Source: Porodaedalea pini (lineage: Eukaryota > Basidiomycota > Agaricomycetes > Hymenochaetales > Hymenochaetaceae). From it: a stretch of DNA of 64,000 bases. Positions 33,739 to 46,117 of this stretch are shown here, one piece after another. The stretch lies in contig NBAY01000015.1 in the NCBI GenBank assembly GCA_002794775.1, positions 372,001 to 436,000 of the forward strand. The letters run 5' to 3'. Position numbers and translations under genes: made by a program. Numbering within the stretch: the first letter of the stretch is position 1; every line of letters begins with the position of its first letter. The notes beneath the pieces are model-generated. The model searched no databases. It worked only from the letters and a program-made list of their open reading frames with translations, and was not told the DNA's origin.

Positions 33739-34700
33739 ACCCTCTCATTTGATCATCCCTTCGCCCAAATGCTGTTCATCGATTGCAAAAAGTGTGTGTG
33801 ATTGTAACTTGCCTTTTGAACCTGTGGGAGTTTGAGTCTAGAACAAGCAAGGCGGCTCTACTGTACGTGCAGACTAAAAAATGGAAGCTTTATTTTAGCC
33901 ATCTTTTATCTCTGACTGTGACGAAATTCCAAAATGCGCTTCGAGATATCATTGTGCATATTCATTCACTGTGTTGTTCATTTACGCCACGGAGATTTAC
34001 AGGCCATGTCATCTTACGGCAGGCATGCATATGGGCGCTTTGACACGGACAGCATGATTCACACGATACTCGTTCCTCGCACGGGGAAAGAGGACACAGG
34101 AAAAGACTGGAGGTGAAGATCTTAAACTCTATTGATACTTCCCAATACTGACTGTTCGCACATTTACGCAGCTCCAAGATGACTGTGACGTGGTCTGCAA
34201 ACATCTCTTTAACCTCCACTAGTACTGCCTCTTGTCTGCAAGTGCAGCACCATCCCGCACATATCGTGTTGGACTTTCACTCCACACATGTCACCCATGG
34301 CATTCCTGGACACGTAACACAGGCACAGGCGCTCAAGCAGCTCAAGGTGAAGAGCCTTGCTTCGCGATTACTTCTGCGTGAACTGAAGTACGACCTGGAA
34401 CGCACGTGCACAGGTATGCAAGTGCATGCACACGAGCTCTGTGTCACATACCCTCATACTCAATTGTCGTGGTTATCTGCTGCTTGAGCTCACTGTTCAT
34501 GGTGTTCATGGCGAGAGTGCGTCAAGAGCATCCGTAAGATGGTTACAGCTGTTTACAAAAATGTTTTCCCAAGCTCAGGATCACGTGATTTTGTTGATTG
34601 CGACGGTCTCGACACACCCAAAAAAAAATCAGAACTCACTCAAATCTTCATTTTTTGCAAACAGCTGCAACAATATAGAGTGATTTTACACAGTATGCAT
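33739..34700. repeat. repeat blocks W and X with a gene B copy
   Basis: W (to about 34,090) continues the unit broken at 7,054 and matches 42,303-42,690 and 47,758-48,080. X (34,093-34,700) matches 4471-5040. Gene B pieces are on the minus strand (about 33,962-34,500, with VKEMFADHVTVILELRKC). Confidence 0.65.
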
Positions 34701-34898
34701 AAAGTAAGCTTTGCTAATTTATGCATTTAGTTGTTCACATGCACATACGCCGCATACAATATGGGCATATGCATATCTGAAATTCCAGACACGTATATTA
34801 TGCGCCAGTATGCGTTTGAAGGTGGGGATGTACATGCATATGGTACGGAGACCTATGTCCAGGAACCTGTTTCTGAATCACGCACGTCCCTTGAGGAT

Positions 34899-35407
34899 TT
34901 ACTTTGCCTGCGAGTCCTTACGCTCCTTAGCTGCTGCTCTACGCTTATGGCCCTCCCATGTTTTAGCCCATTCTTGGACTTTATCATGAAATTCCTTTAC
35001 AGCATCCTCCCTTCCCTTCCAGCCGGCCGATTTTACCTCCACAGGGGTGTTCGACTTGAACAGGCGTTTGACCTTACTTCTGAAACTATTTTCCTTCTGA
35101 GTCTTGCTAGCATCTTTCTTTTCCACCACTGGTAGTGAATACGATTTGTTAACCTAGGAGCGCGTGTGCAACATATGATACCCGTAGACTCACAGCAAAA
35201 GACATATGTTTTTACACTATCATCAAGGGGGTCCTTGATTATATTTTCTTTTATGTCATAGTTATACTTTGAAGCAACTGGATCATATGGACCGGAGCTA
35301 AGCTTGATATATTGTAGACTTCAGATCAAAAATTACGCACACTCATTTACACGATCCCAGTAATAGGCAAGGTTATGCGGCGATGAGTCTGAGTTCGAGT
35401 CACCCAT
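34899..35407 (-). CDS. gene A copy 4, small protein of unknown function
   Basis: The start is at 35,407, with introns at 35,298-35,342 (45 nt) and 35,129-35,193 (65 nt), both GT-AG. Spliced length is 399 nt, in frame, giving 132 aa. It begins MGDSNSDSS, exon 2 has SGPYDPVASKYNYD, exon 3 has SKVKRLFKSNTPVEVKSA, and it ends KERKDSQAK as in copy 3. Exon 3 identity to copy 3 is only moderate, while the C-terminal 11 residues are identical. The promoter is intact, but the unit is interrupted upstream by the element at 35,519. Confidence 0.65.
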
Positions 35408-35472
35408 GTTGATATGAGCTTCTTCTGTTTTTTTTTTTTTTCGAGTGGCAGGAAAGGGTGAGATAAGTGATG

Positions 35473-35484
35473 CATATTTATATG
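35473..35484 (-). promoter_or_regulatory. TATA element of gene A copy 4
   Basis: CATATAAATATG on the minus strand, about 65 bp upstream of the start. The 5.9-kb element begins only 35 bp further upstream, so block Y no longer adjoins this promoter. Confidence 0.6.
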
Positions 35485-35518
35485 TAGGAGCGGGGAGCAA
35501 AGTAACCTATTCCACCCT

Positions 35519-35533
35519 CATCACGAAAAAGTC
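35519..35533 (+). repeat. left 15-bp terminal inverted repeat
   Basis: CATCACGAAAAAGTC, perfectly inverted at 41,421-41,435. Confidence 0.85.
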
Positions 35534-36025
35534 TAAAATCTTGCACGGGCTTACATACCCGTAGAAGATAGTAAATTATGTAAATTATGTATATTATGTA
35601 CAAGAGAATCTAGCGCACTCTCAAAATGATCAGAAATGTACAAGTTGCCGCAAGATCGCCGCAAGTCTGATGCATATTGCCAAGTTAGGTCATACTGATC
35701 GTCACTTACAAGAATGGCCGGCCCTGAAGAAAATATAGAAGAGAATACGGCGCACCTTCAAAATGACATGGGATAATCTTACTTGTGGTTCTTGTCGTGT
35801 CTGGTAGAGTTCTTATATAAGGCCTGCAAGTCGTTATACGAGACTGAAAGTCTACTGGTTCATTATCACACCATTTAAATAATATAACAATAATGTATTT
35901 CTATTGCATCATTTATTGTACAAATGAATTGTTCAAAATCGTAGCCACGTCAGAATCATAGATAAAAGCAAAAGAAGAACAAAGAATTCAGGTTTGAGGC
36001 GTCCGCAGGCGAGGTGAGGTGCGGG

Positions 36026-37880
36026 TTATAACTGCGACGAGTCGAGTAGGTCCTCGAACCGGAAGTGCATCGCGTACGTGTCCATACGCTCACCGTCCGG
36101 CCCCATCCCATCCATCCCATCACCAATCCATCGACCCCATTGAGCCGAAGCTCATCCACGGCGGCAGCCCCATGTCCATTTCGATGTCGATTTTGCCGAC
36201 TACATCCTGACTCTGCATCTCCTGGTTCTGACCATGCGAGAAATGTGTGGCAGATTCGTCGGTATCGCACAGCGTCTGCATTGCCCGCGCTGGCAGGCCG
36301 TAGTCGTCCCACTCGCCAGCAACTGGCCGTTCTGATGACTCAGGCAGCCCGTGCGGCACTGCGCGCTGACCCGGCACTTGAAGCTGTCCGCCAGGCGATT
36401 GGCTAGCTGGCAAAGAGAATTGACCAGAGAGAAAGAGACACGATGGCGAGGAAGACGAAGAGGAAGGAGGTGCTGGTACGGAAAGGGGGCCCCTTGAGGA
36501 GGTTGAAGGCTCACTAGGAATGTTGAGCTGGGTGAGCGCGCGAGAGCAAGGCTTAGCGGTAATGGGTACCTGCTCCTCGTAGACCTGAAACATGGAATAG
36601 CACGCTACGACGAAAAGCAGAAAAATACACCTGCATCTTGCCGCCAGGAGTCGAGAAATCGGGGACTTGCCCTGGCATACCTTAACCATCAACTGCGGAT
36701 GCGAGTTCGGGAACTGGTAACCGTTCATCACACCAAATACCTCCTCTCTTTGCTGGCCGTGGCCATTTGTCTGCATCTGCTGCTCACCTTCGCTGCCCTC
36801 ATGCGTCACAGGTGAGCCAACCGCCGAGCTACTGTTCGAACCAGGCGCTGTCTCGAGCAGCCTCGGGATCTTGATTGTAGGAGGCGCAGGCGGGCAGAGG
36901 TCGGCTGGCATCGTCGGTGGTCAGTGTACCCGGTGCGCTCGTCGAACGGCGGTTCTGAGGGAGGACAAAGCTAGATGGTCCGGGAACTAGGCTCTGGGAA
37001 GTCTGAGTCGGGATCTGCGCGGAAAGTGAGTATCCATGTCCATGCCCGTGTCCACCGTGGTGCGAGTGCGAGTAGGAAGACGTGCTGAGCAGGCCGGATT
37101 CGAGAGAGAAGTTCGCAAGAGCATTGCGCGTGTCGATCGCAAGGCTCGCTCTTGATCCAGAACCAGATGCGCCAGAGAGCGAGGGCATCGAGAGGCTCAG
37201 CTGGAGCGAGAGTGTCTGACCTTGAGCCTGGCCCTGCGATCCCTCCGATTCGCTCATGTCGAAGTCTGCGAGGTCCGCCATCTCGACTTCGCGCATGCTG
37301 CTGCACCCGCCGTTCGCATAGCCGTATGGACCATAGAGAGACCCGTCGGCGGAGAGCGAGTCGAGCTCGCTGAAATCTTCCGAATCGACGGTCGATGCAG
37401 ATGAGGGGGCACTCGTGGTGCTGGTGGTGCTGGTAGTGGAGCACAAGGAACTGTTGCGGGCACGCGTGCCGAAACCGCGCACACAGCTGCTCGACTTGGT
37501 ACGGTCACGACGCTCCTTCCCATCCTTCTCCTTCCTCACCTTTCCACCCGCTATCGACTTTGCCTTGCCCTCCTTCTCCTTGACAATCCGTGTGGGTTGA
37601 TAGACGTACCATAGATACATCTCTTCCTTCATGCCCCTTGTGCTGCTTCGCGAGGTCGTCCCAATACTTGCATTCCTCCGCAGAGACTGAGCTCCATTGC
37701 TGGGAGATCGTCTTGGACAGGTCGGCTTGGCGCCAACAGCGCACGATAGGGCCGCCCTCGGATGCCGCTGCAGCCTCTGCCTCGTTCTTCTTGAGGCTTC
37801 ACTCCCAGTTGAAGAGTATGAATACGTTCTCCGGCCACTTGATGTATTCCTTGCTGTCTTGCTTGAGTTTCAACTGATAG
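36026..37880 (-). pseudogene. HMG-box transcription factor, captured and broken
   Basis: The HMG box starts at 37,880 after an intron acceptor: YIKWPENVFILFNWE, an in-frame TGA at 37,799-37,801, then RQADLSKTISQQWSSV and YWDDLAKQ, then a frame change near 37,625 into MYLWYVYQPTR. This matches the MAT-type/Ste11-like HMG boxes of agaricomycetes (ADLSK, ISQQW and YVYRP-like landmarks). The rest is a long Ser/Gly/Gln-rich tail with further frame changes near 36,900, 36,690 and 36,140, ending FEDLLDSSQL at the stop at 36,026-36,028. One intron lies at about 36,585-36,630. Such factors are nuclear DNA-binding regulators, but this copy cannot make the protein. It is divergent to the cyclin copy at 38.6 kb. 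Confidence 0.75.
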
Positions 37881-38592
37881 CTGTGGACTAGAGGCCAGTT
37901 GTATGAATTGTATGTATACAGGGGCTACTCACCAATTTGAGTGGCACGAGCGTGTCTGAGCTCTGTTTGCAGCTACATTTTGACTAACATACTCGTTATA
38001 TCCCAAAGAATATGTGGTCTTAGTTTTGATGTGCTTGACAGATTTGCGACCGAGGGAGAGGCAGGCGATGGTGGTGGGAGAAAGCAAAGTGCAACGACGC
38101 GTCGAGATGCTCGACGCGTTTTCTAAGTCTGCAATTTCTAAGTCCGCTAAGTCCGCCAAGTGGTGAATCTCGTCTGATGCGTGTCCTTGTCCACTCACCA
38201 TCAGCATCCCAATTCTCAAGAATCCACTTATTAATTACTCCAGCTACATCCATGTACACTATCTAGTATTTCTCCCGCTGTCTCCACCTTCTCCCAATAC
38301 CCGCACCTACTCTCTTCGGCGCTGCAGCAAGCGGTGCCTCAACCATTGAAACAATCCCAAGTCCCGAAGATGCACCCGGCAAAAGCAAACTACGTGGCTT
38401 TCCTGGTCGGCGAATCAAGCATTCCCATTGTCGGCAACCTTCCGAGGCGCGCACGCAAAGTCGACAGATAAATTGCCCTGCTTCTCTAACTGACGTGCTC
38501 GATCCTAGATCAAGCTGTGAAAAGCCTGACCGCCATCTGGCGCCCTGAGAGAGTATCCCGGTCGTCTTCTCAAGTCAAACAGTTATCACGGT
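37881..38592. other. spacer between the captured HMG-box and cyclin genes
   Basis: Probably upstream exon and promoter remnants of both divergent genes. It contains a short perfect palindrome (ACGCGTCGAG and its inverse around 38,096-38,119) and a TAAGTC(C/T)G repeat beside it. I could not place 5' exons. Confidence 0.4.
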
Positions 38593-40340
38593 GGTGACGA
38601 AACAGCTGCTGTCACTCCCTTCTCAACGCCAGCCACTAAAACGTCAGTTGGTTCAACTTCCCTCGCCCTGTTCATCGAGTACACTTTCCTCCCTCTTCCT
38701 CCTGCCCCTTCCGACCCACTATACGCTTCATCGACGTCAGCCGTTTTCCCATCCGCCTTTCTTGCCGAGAATTTCGGTAGCAGCGCCGCAACCATCGTGT
38801 CCGAGAAGGATCTCGTTCCGATCGAAACATTAGTACAGGTCCTCCGCCGTTCACGCACAACATGCAGCGTCCTGAAGTCGACGCTTTGCTACATCGAGGC
38901 GGTGCGAGGGAAGGTGCCAGAGCTCGTGGAGCAAGAGAGGCTCGGCACGGGAGTGAGAGGCGAGCCGGAGTTGGATAAGAGGATCGTGAAGGAAGACGAG
39001 GCGTCTGCCTCGTCGAAGGCGAATACCTCTTTGGACACGTCCAACCTCTGCGGTCTTCCGACTGAATTGATGTCAATGGACCCGTTCGACGCATCGTGTG
39101 TGCAGACAGACCTCCAGATGGACGCTTCGCTTCCATTAACTCAGTAGATGCAGACTCAAAGGCAGTCTAACGACAAGCGTCGCAAGATTCCGGCAAAACA
39201 GCTCACGCCGCTGTCACCTCTTCTCTTGCCGCTCCTCTGTCCGCGGCGCATCTTCCTCGCCGCGCTCATTCTAGCATCAAAATTCTTACAGGATCGATGC
39301 TATTCGAATCGTGCAGGAGCAAAGCTCTTCGGTCTCCCACTGCGGGAGTCTGGACACTGCGAACGTGCATTCGGCGATGCGTTTGGGTGGCGTCTCTCAG
39401 TCGGCAAGAGCTCAACGCTCCCGCAGGAAGAGAACTCGCGCAGTATGCAACGCACGAAAAGCGAGGGTACAATCACATTTGGATTGTCTCCGGTTTCTGC
39501 AATGCGCAACGCGATGCACTTTCCGAGTCCACCTTGTCGGATGCAGGCGCAAGTCCGGAGTTTGGCCATGCGCAGACGGAGGCAGACATGGCAAATAGAG
39601 CACTCAGACGTGCTGCGACACTGCCAGACGATGTGGCAATGCGGAGCGCCGCTTATCGATCCCCAGGATCGTTGCCGTTCTCGTTTGCAGGTCCACCTCA
39701 GCTCACCAGCACGCGGCGCTTAGTGCACAGTAAACATTGCTTTCTTCTGCATTTACGTCACGGACACCCTTGCCTTCTGATCCGACGCCTGTCCCACTCG
39801 AAGAGCCGATACAGCGCCTTTCGTATTCGCCGCTCTCGGTGAATCAATGCTCAAGGCGCCAAGTGCTGCGTCGTGCAGCTACAGTTATAACTACAATTTC
39901 AACAATGGTACCAATGGTGTGTGGAGTCCCGCACAGAGCACGGACTCGAACGATTCGTTCGACTCGGGCTCGAGCGTCAGGTCGGAGGCCGTCGCGACTC
40001 CGCCAGACATGTCTACGGTCGTGCGGCTTGCAGGCGATGTCGTGGGTTCCGGCATGGGTGCAGCGAAGGACCAGCGACTCGTCCCCGTGGACGTCTCAGA
40101 CCAGTTGCGTGGTATGCGCAGGTGCTCTCCGTGGGCGTTCCCGGGAACGGGATCGTGATCAGCGGCACGGGCGGAATTGGATACGGAAACGGGATTGACG
40201 GACAGGACAGGCATCCATGTCGATGGCCATGCTGGATAGCCTCACAACTGTTGATCTCGGGCTTGGGCTTGGGCTCGGGCTCGGTGGTCATGTATAGGCT
40301 GGTGCAACGACTTTCGCGATTTATGGATTTGGATGCGTAG
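38593..40340 (+). pseudogene. PHO80/PCL-type cyclin, captured and broken
   Basis: The cyclin fold is recognisable in two blocks: 38,800-38,950 (VLRRSRTTCSVLKSTLCY, KVPELVEQE) and 39,210-39,410 (CPRRIFLAALILASKF, CYSNRAGAKLFGLP, CERAFGDAFGWRLSVGK). These match the N-terminal cyclin domain of fungal Pcl cyclins, which activate a Pho85-type kinase. A TAG at 39,145-39,147 lies between the two blocks in the same frame, and after about 39,410 the frame changes at least once (the later LEEPIQRLSYSPLSV is in another frame). No start codon could be assigned. The C-terminal low-complexity part to about 40,340 is tentative. Confidence 0.75.
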
Positions 40341-41420
40341 GATATGGGTGCGGGCTACTGGTCTGGGCTACGCTGAGTTGGACTGTGCGGAGTTTGAGGG
40401 CCTTTCTTCGCTGGTTGTCGGGCGCTTGCTCGCGATCGCAGAGGTCTTCGCTCTTGTCGGTACGGCTTCGGCGCGCCTTCCACCTTGTACTCTCTTCTCT
40501 CCTCTCTTATTTCCTAGCAATACATGTGTCTCGTACACCCTTCCCTCCAACCGTACACCCAACTATCTCATTCATCCAGCCATTTGTGCGGCGCGACTTG
40601 TCCATTCACCATACACGGTCTCCTCTTCCTTTTCTCTCCGCGATTCTGTACTTCGGCTCGTATCTTCTGTAGATCTCTTTTTTCCTCCTCTTTACTTCAT
40701 TGACTCGACTCTTGTTACTTCTATTATTCCATGTGCTCGAGCCCTTGCAAAGCATTTTTCTCTATATTATACTATCGTCTCGTCTCATCATCCGCTCTTC
40801 AGCCTTTCGGCTCTCAAGTTTTAGTGCTGGATTGGCAGCCCGAAAGGGGCAAGTGGGTTTGAACTCCCACCGTGTGTGCCTCTCTCCTGAAAACAAAGCA
40901 AATCTTGGACAGTGATTGAAGAGCTGATATCTGAAATATAAGTGGACTATCAGACAATAACACTAGTACTATGATGAATACATTACAGTTGAGACATTAG
41001 ACTTCTGAAGGACATACAAGTGACATATAATATGAGAAAAATAAATGTTCATTTCCTGTAAGCATTTATCTAAGCTGTATTTACCTTCTAACCTAATAAG
41101 TATCTGACATGCAGACTGACATACTGACACTGAACATATAAACCTGTGAAGAGCCTTCCGGCCTGATTGTTAGGCATAATCAGTAGAATAAATGCATTAC
41201 AGCTCAGACATCAGACTTTCAGAGGGCATATAATCAGAATACAAAGTGATAAAAGTATAGTATATTTTTTGTAATTATCTATCTGTCTTGTATATGCCTT
41301 GTATTGCACCAAAACTCTTGTAACAAGCTTGTATTCGACTCAAAGACATTTTGGCACAAGACAAGCTGACTAACAGACTTATATTACCTTACAAGGTATA
41401 CAAGGTTATACAGGCGACGC
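40341..41420. other. right subterminal region of the TIR element
   Basis: Up to about 40,850 it is GC-moderate and may be 3' flank of the captured cyclin. From 40,850 it is AT rich, with repeated CTTGTA and ACAAG words and no ORF. Confidence 0.45.
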
Positions 41421-41435
41421 GACTTTTTCGTGATG
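41421..41435 (-). repeat. right 15-bp terminal inverted repeat
   Basis: GACTTTTTCGTGATG, the exact reverse complement of 35,519-35,533. Confidence 0.85.
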
Positions 41436-42776
41436 CTCCGGGCCAACTCAGTATGCTAAGTTTGTCAGAGCGTACACTCAACAATGTAGCATAGCGGACG
41501 TACGCTAGTGGAGTCGCTTGTGGCTAACGGGGAATAATGCATTTGTTACGATTGGACAAGCCCCCAGCTTTGCGAGAAAAGTGACACTGGGATTGACCTA
41601 GCTCACATGCATATTTCCTTTGTTAGTCTGATTGTTATTGTCTAAGTGCAGTCGTGTGCAACAGCCCGGAAGGCAAAAGCAAACTAATAACAAGAGGAAG
41701 TATGCGCAATTAAGACAAATTCTGCAACAAGTCCATCTCGACGTACGGTAGCCTATCATTGCAGCCACCCCAGGAACAGAAGCAGCGGCCTATGCACCAC
41801 CATCTGCAGCTTTTCCTCCATGCCATCGGGCTCAGAATAGTCGTCGACCTCGCCGCTGATCTGGATGGACGAGCTCTGACGTCTCGTGTGAGACGAAGCT
41901 CGAGCTCGTTGCTCTTGAGACGCTAGACATACGAGAGATAGTAAACGTTGATCGTGTCTCCCACTTGGTGGACGACTAGTCCATGAAGATTAGAGGCAAC
42001 TCGACAGCAAATCATTCATGAATCTTCATACCGTGTCGAAACCAATGATCGTTCGTTGCGTTTCGATTTCCATTCATGCCGACGGGCGTTGCACTGCCGT
42101 TCAGGCTAAGAAACGTCTTGCGGATGCTACCGTTCGCGTTTGGACGCACTGTCAACGCGGGCGCCAGAGAGGGTAGTAAGCTCGAGGGTATGCGACGCAT
42201 GGCTCGCCTGCTCCCATGCCTTCCAAGTTGTATCGCGAAGTCAGGGACCTGAGCGGGACGAGCGACTCTGAGTCGAAGGAACAAGACTGTACCAGCCTCA
42301 CAACCCCTTTCATTTGATCATCCCTTCGCCCGAATTCTGTGCGTCGATTGCAAAAAGTGTGTAGTCTTATAAGAGTTTAAGTCCAGAACAAGCAAGGCCT
42401 AGGCGACTCTACTGTATGTGCAGACTCAAAAACAGAAGCTTTATTTTAGCCATCTTTTATCTCTGGCGGTTACGAAATTCCGAAATGCCCTTCGAGATAT
42501 CATCGTGCGTATTCATATTCATTCACTACGTCGTTCATTTATGTCACGGAAGATTTACAGGCCATGCCATCTTTATGGCAGGCATGCATATGGGCGCTTT
42601 GACACGGACAGCGTGATTCACGCGATACTCGTTCTTCGCACGGGGAAAGAGTGGCGAAGGAGGTCGAGGCGCGACGAGCTCATTCAATCACCCATCTATC
42701 AATGTTCACTCTGAAGCACGCACTCTCCTCTGCGGTCAACGTCAACGTCGAGTTCGTCCGTCGCTCGTCGCTCGTC
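41436..42776. repeat. repeat blocks Y, Z (internally deleted) and W
   Basis: Continuation of the gene A copy 4 unit. It matches 46,857-48,187 nearly base for base until GTCGCTCGTCGCTCGTC, where both copies end. It provides the empty site for the 26.7-kb element (CCAGCCTCACAACCCC at 42,292-42,307). The gene B 3' part present at 6.8-7.0 kb is missing here. Confidence 0.85.
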
Positions 42777-45240
42777 TTAAATATCATTTCAAATCCTGAA
42801 GCAGAAAAAACAATCACATTTGAAAATAAAAATAACCTGAGCAGTAAATTCTATGGCCATGCATTACAGCTACCCATCTATCTAGGTCACAAGGCTAAAT
42901 AATGTGTTAGGAGATGGAGTTGGAAATTGACATGTTTGAGTTGTCAGCTTGGTTTATAATGATTTTACAAACATGAATTGGACTGGAAATAAGTTTTCCT
43001 GGTGAGCAGGAAGCAATGGAGAATATGCTGATTCTAGGTGTTCTAGCACTGCATCAAAGTGGCACATGGAGCAAATAATACAGTACGACATGGACATAAT
43101 CATAATAGGATCATATTATCATATCTGACTGTTTCTCCTCACTTCAACTGCAGGTCTGAGGTCAGGAACAAATAGACAAGGTAAATGCATACAACATCAA
43201 GGGTTATCACAATTACCCAAATTGTTATGCAATATTAACATACATTTTGCAGCAATGTAAAAGTAGAAATCAAAAAATGAATTTAGAAGCTTATTTGATG
43301 CAAACAGTCAAATTTTGAGAGAGATATGATGAAATCATGTGAGTGCATATACTTTTGAAAATAACTGTAATTCTATTTTCTCACTTCTTTCAGTCATTCT
43401 ATAAAACTACTGCTTTTTTGAAAAGAATTCATAAAGAGTGATTTTTTTTTTCAGTGCTGAGGTTGTCAAAATGTTAGGGTCAGGCGAATATTCCAATTCT
43501 TTAACCACGAAGGTGTTGCCTTCTGGACTGTATGGTCCTCTGAGTGGTGTATTACCGAGACGACTTTACTTATCTTCGACCAATCCCGTAACCAGCTTCT
43601 CCTTTGCTGCCCTTATCAGGTGGAACCTGAGGTTGGTATTGAAAGCACTTAGTTACAGCAGATAGGGGAGGTGATGCCCTAGAGGGTCGAGAGACGTTTG
43701 GTTATGCTGCAATGTTGTCTAGGAGGCAAACTGCAAGGCTTGGCGTAGCCGAGATGCACTCAACCAGACTTGGTTCTGTGGACAATGAGAGGAACCTTCT
43801 AAGTGTGGCGTAGCTGAGGGTCTACTCAATCAAAGTCAATCCTTATTCAACTTGGGACAAATCCTCAACCCAGTATGGGGCGGACTCGTTATTCAACCAA
43901 GGAGGATATTACACAGTGGTAGTTATAGATGTAGAGGTAGGGGTAAGAAGTAGCAGTGTTCTTGTAACCTTCTGAAAACCTTGAAATAAAAGTTAAAGCG
44001 ATAGAGAATGGGGATCTGGGGTGCTAGTTACTCGGCCTTATATAGCCTACTGAATTTCTAATTTCTTTACGTTCTGTCCAACCAGATGCCCTTCCGTCTC
44101 CTTCCTATGTTTCAGGTGGCTGCAGCACTTGGCTGCTGCAGTGGGGATGTATGCACATGTACCTCGTCCAATGGTTTGCTTGTATCTGCACCTTGAACTG
44201 CGGGTGTGAGTCACGTGATGTCATGACCCGCACGCTTGGGTGAGTACATCACTGATTTGGTAGTTGGGCTCCCACGTTCTCCACATGCTTCGGTTTAATT
44301 AACTTCCTGCTTCTCCCGTGTGCTTCTATATCAGGGCTCTACTTCCCTGCTTCTCGAAGCATCTTCCTCGGTTGTGGCACTGCATAGCCTATCAGGTGGC
44401 ATTGCTGTGCTCGGGTGTTCATTCCTCCCATTCAAATCCATTGGGGATAACCATGTGGACCCATGGGTTATTCTTGGATCGCCATTCAGTGTCAGGTCCG
44501 TTCGGTGTTAAGGCTGCGCCACCGAGACATGTCTCCATTGTGAATGGTGGGTCATGTACTCCTAGGGCTAGAGTGATCTTGAACGTTCATCTTCGTGACA
44601 CGTGCTCGAATTTGTATAGTGTAATCATGCCTTGATGCTTTATGTCCCTGAGGTATGCCCAACAGTGCTTGAGTGCTGTTGTTATATGTATTGGTATGTC
44701 ATTCCCTTGTACTGGACTTGGGGTAGGTATTCGTATCATCATCTTGCAGTTCCTGCATTCTTCATGTGGCTCCTTATTGTATTGGATGACTGTATCCCAT
44801 TTGTAGTTTTCCATGCCACGTTCTTCTTTACTGATATGGACTTTATATGTCTTGGCATCTCAATAGTAGATTGCCTGTCCTGTTTCAAAGTATGGGGATT
44901 GGCCTTCCCACTTGTGTGCTCGTAATGTGACGTCCTGGTCCATTAATCCTATTGTCTTCAGGAGTTCCGGAACCTTCTGTGCTACGTTCTGTAGTAGCAT
45001 GCACTTGGTGCATTGGGGATCAACCTCCATAGGTTGTCCTTTGCTTTCTTGACGTTTATGTGCCATGTCCCAAGATGTGACAGTGTAGTGTGACTGTGAC
45101 TGACGGATTTTTGCCTGGGCAAGTATCCGTCAAGATCAGGTGACTGCGTAATCACGTGTATGATCAACGATGATCTGCTTGATCGACATTTCCAAATGTG
45201 CAAAAATTTCCTTTCACAAAATCACAAAATGATGTGATCA
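42777..45240. other. AT-rich unassigned segment between repeat units
   Basis: It begins exactly where block W ends and is followed by a degenerate piece of block X. No gene is recognised. A minus-strand coding-like stretch at about 45,066-44,587 (DPQCTKCMLLQN, EECRNCKMMIR) has paired cysteines and may be a decayed ORF. It may be a further insertion; no inverted or direct terminal repeats were found. Confidence 0.35.
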
Positions 45241-45397
45241 TGAGCTTGGGAAAATATTTTTTTGCAAACAGCTGTAACACTCTAGAGTGATTTTATGCAG
45301 TACATGCACAAAATTAGCATTAATATTAATAGTTTTGTATTTATTTGTTCACATGCATATATGCTGCATATGATATGGGCATATGCATATCTGAAAT

Positions 45398-46117
45398 AGA
45401 GCTCCACAGCTTATCTTATAGGCCCTTATAAGGCTCACCTTATAAGAGATACACCTTATACTTATAGGTTTTTGAGCTGCATTTATAAGACCTTATCCTA
45501 ATAAAAACTCAAAAATTAAGGAATTTATTTAAGCCAGACATCCAGAGAGGTGAGCTGAAAATTTGTTCATGTGAGCATGGCAGCAGCTGCTGGTGCCATG
45601 TGTTGCAGCCATGCTCATTTCCTTATCACCTCCACCCACCATCCCACCTCCCACCTCCCACTCCCTCCCTTCCTCTGAGTTTCCAAGCATCCACTTACAT
45701 ATTTATTTCATATTGGGGATAGTTGTCTAACAACAACAATCTTCTGGCCTGAGAGGATTTGCATGGTGAGTAAATCTCTCAAGATATTCATTGTATTCCT
45801 GGTGCATATTCATCTTGTTATTTATTTTTATATAGCAGATCTAATAGCTGATAGGGTCTGCTGTTGTGGTTGAGCATATTTTTTCTGGAGGACATGATAC
45901 TATTGCTCTTCAACATGCAGGTCTCAAACCAGAAACTATTAGAGATCTTATGCTTGTAAAGCACAACTTGATTACAATGACAATGTAGTACATAATAAAT
46001 TACTGTCTTATTTCTACCTTTTGACCTTATAAGCCTTATAAGATAAGGCCGTATTCTTATAAGCCCTCCGAACATAAATATAAGGCCTTAGCTTATAAGA
46101 TAAGGTGCGAAGCCATA
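45398..46117. mobile_element. 720-bp hAT-like MITE with 9-bp target duplication
   Basis: Inserted in block X: ATCTGAAAT occurs at 45,389-45,397 and 46,118-46,126 but once in the other units (for example about 5,119-5,127). The terminal regions are inverted, sharing GCT(C/T)C(A/G)CA and CTTATCTTATA, and the ends are packed with CTTATAAG words. No coding sequence. The duplication size (8 bp with chance extension, or 9) and subterminal repeats fit the hAT superfamily, which is inference. Confidence 0.75.

Larger units (their letters stand above)
35519..41435. mobile_element. 5.9-kb TIR element carrying broken host-type genes (Pack-type)
   Basis: The boundaries come from comparison with uninterrupted units at about 5,850 and 46,857, which read CCACCCTCCGGG. 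Here the sequence breaks after CCACCCT and resumes with CTCCGGG at 41,436, giving a 2-bp (CT) or 3-bp (CTC) duplication. The ends are perfect 15-bp inverted repeats, CATCACGAAAAAGTC. AT-rich subterminal regions (35,534-36,020 and 40,850-41,420) surround a GC-rich core holding an HMG-box gene and a cyclin gene, both broken. No transposase is present, so the element is non-autonomous. Short duplications and subterminal CAAG repeats would fit a CACTA-like class, but the superfamily is not settled. Confidence 0.8.

Noticed and set aside
36000..40400. HMG-box and cyclin genes as functional host genes with sequencing errors
   Set aside because: Possible for single indels, but both genes have stop codons as well as several frame changes, and both lie inside exact transposon ends, so captured pseudogenes explain them better. 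Read evidence could reverse this.
40829..40875. tRNA-like stretch with GGGTTTGAACTCCC
   Set aside because: It looks like a T-arm, but there is no acceptor stem, D-arm or anticodon arm around it.
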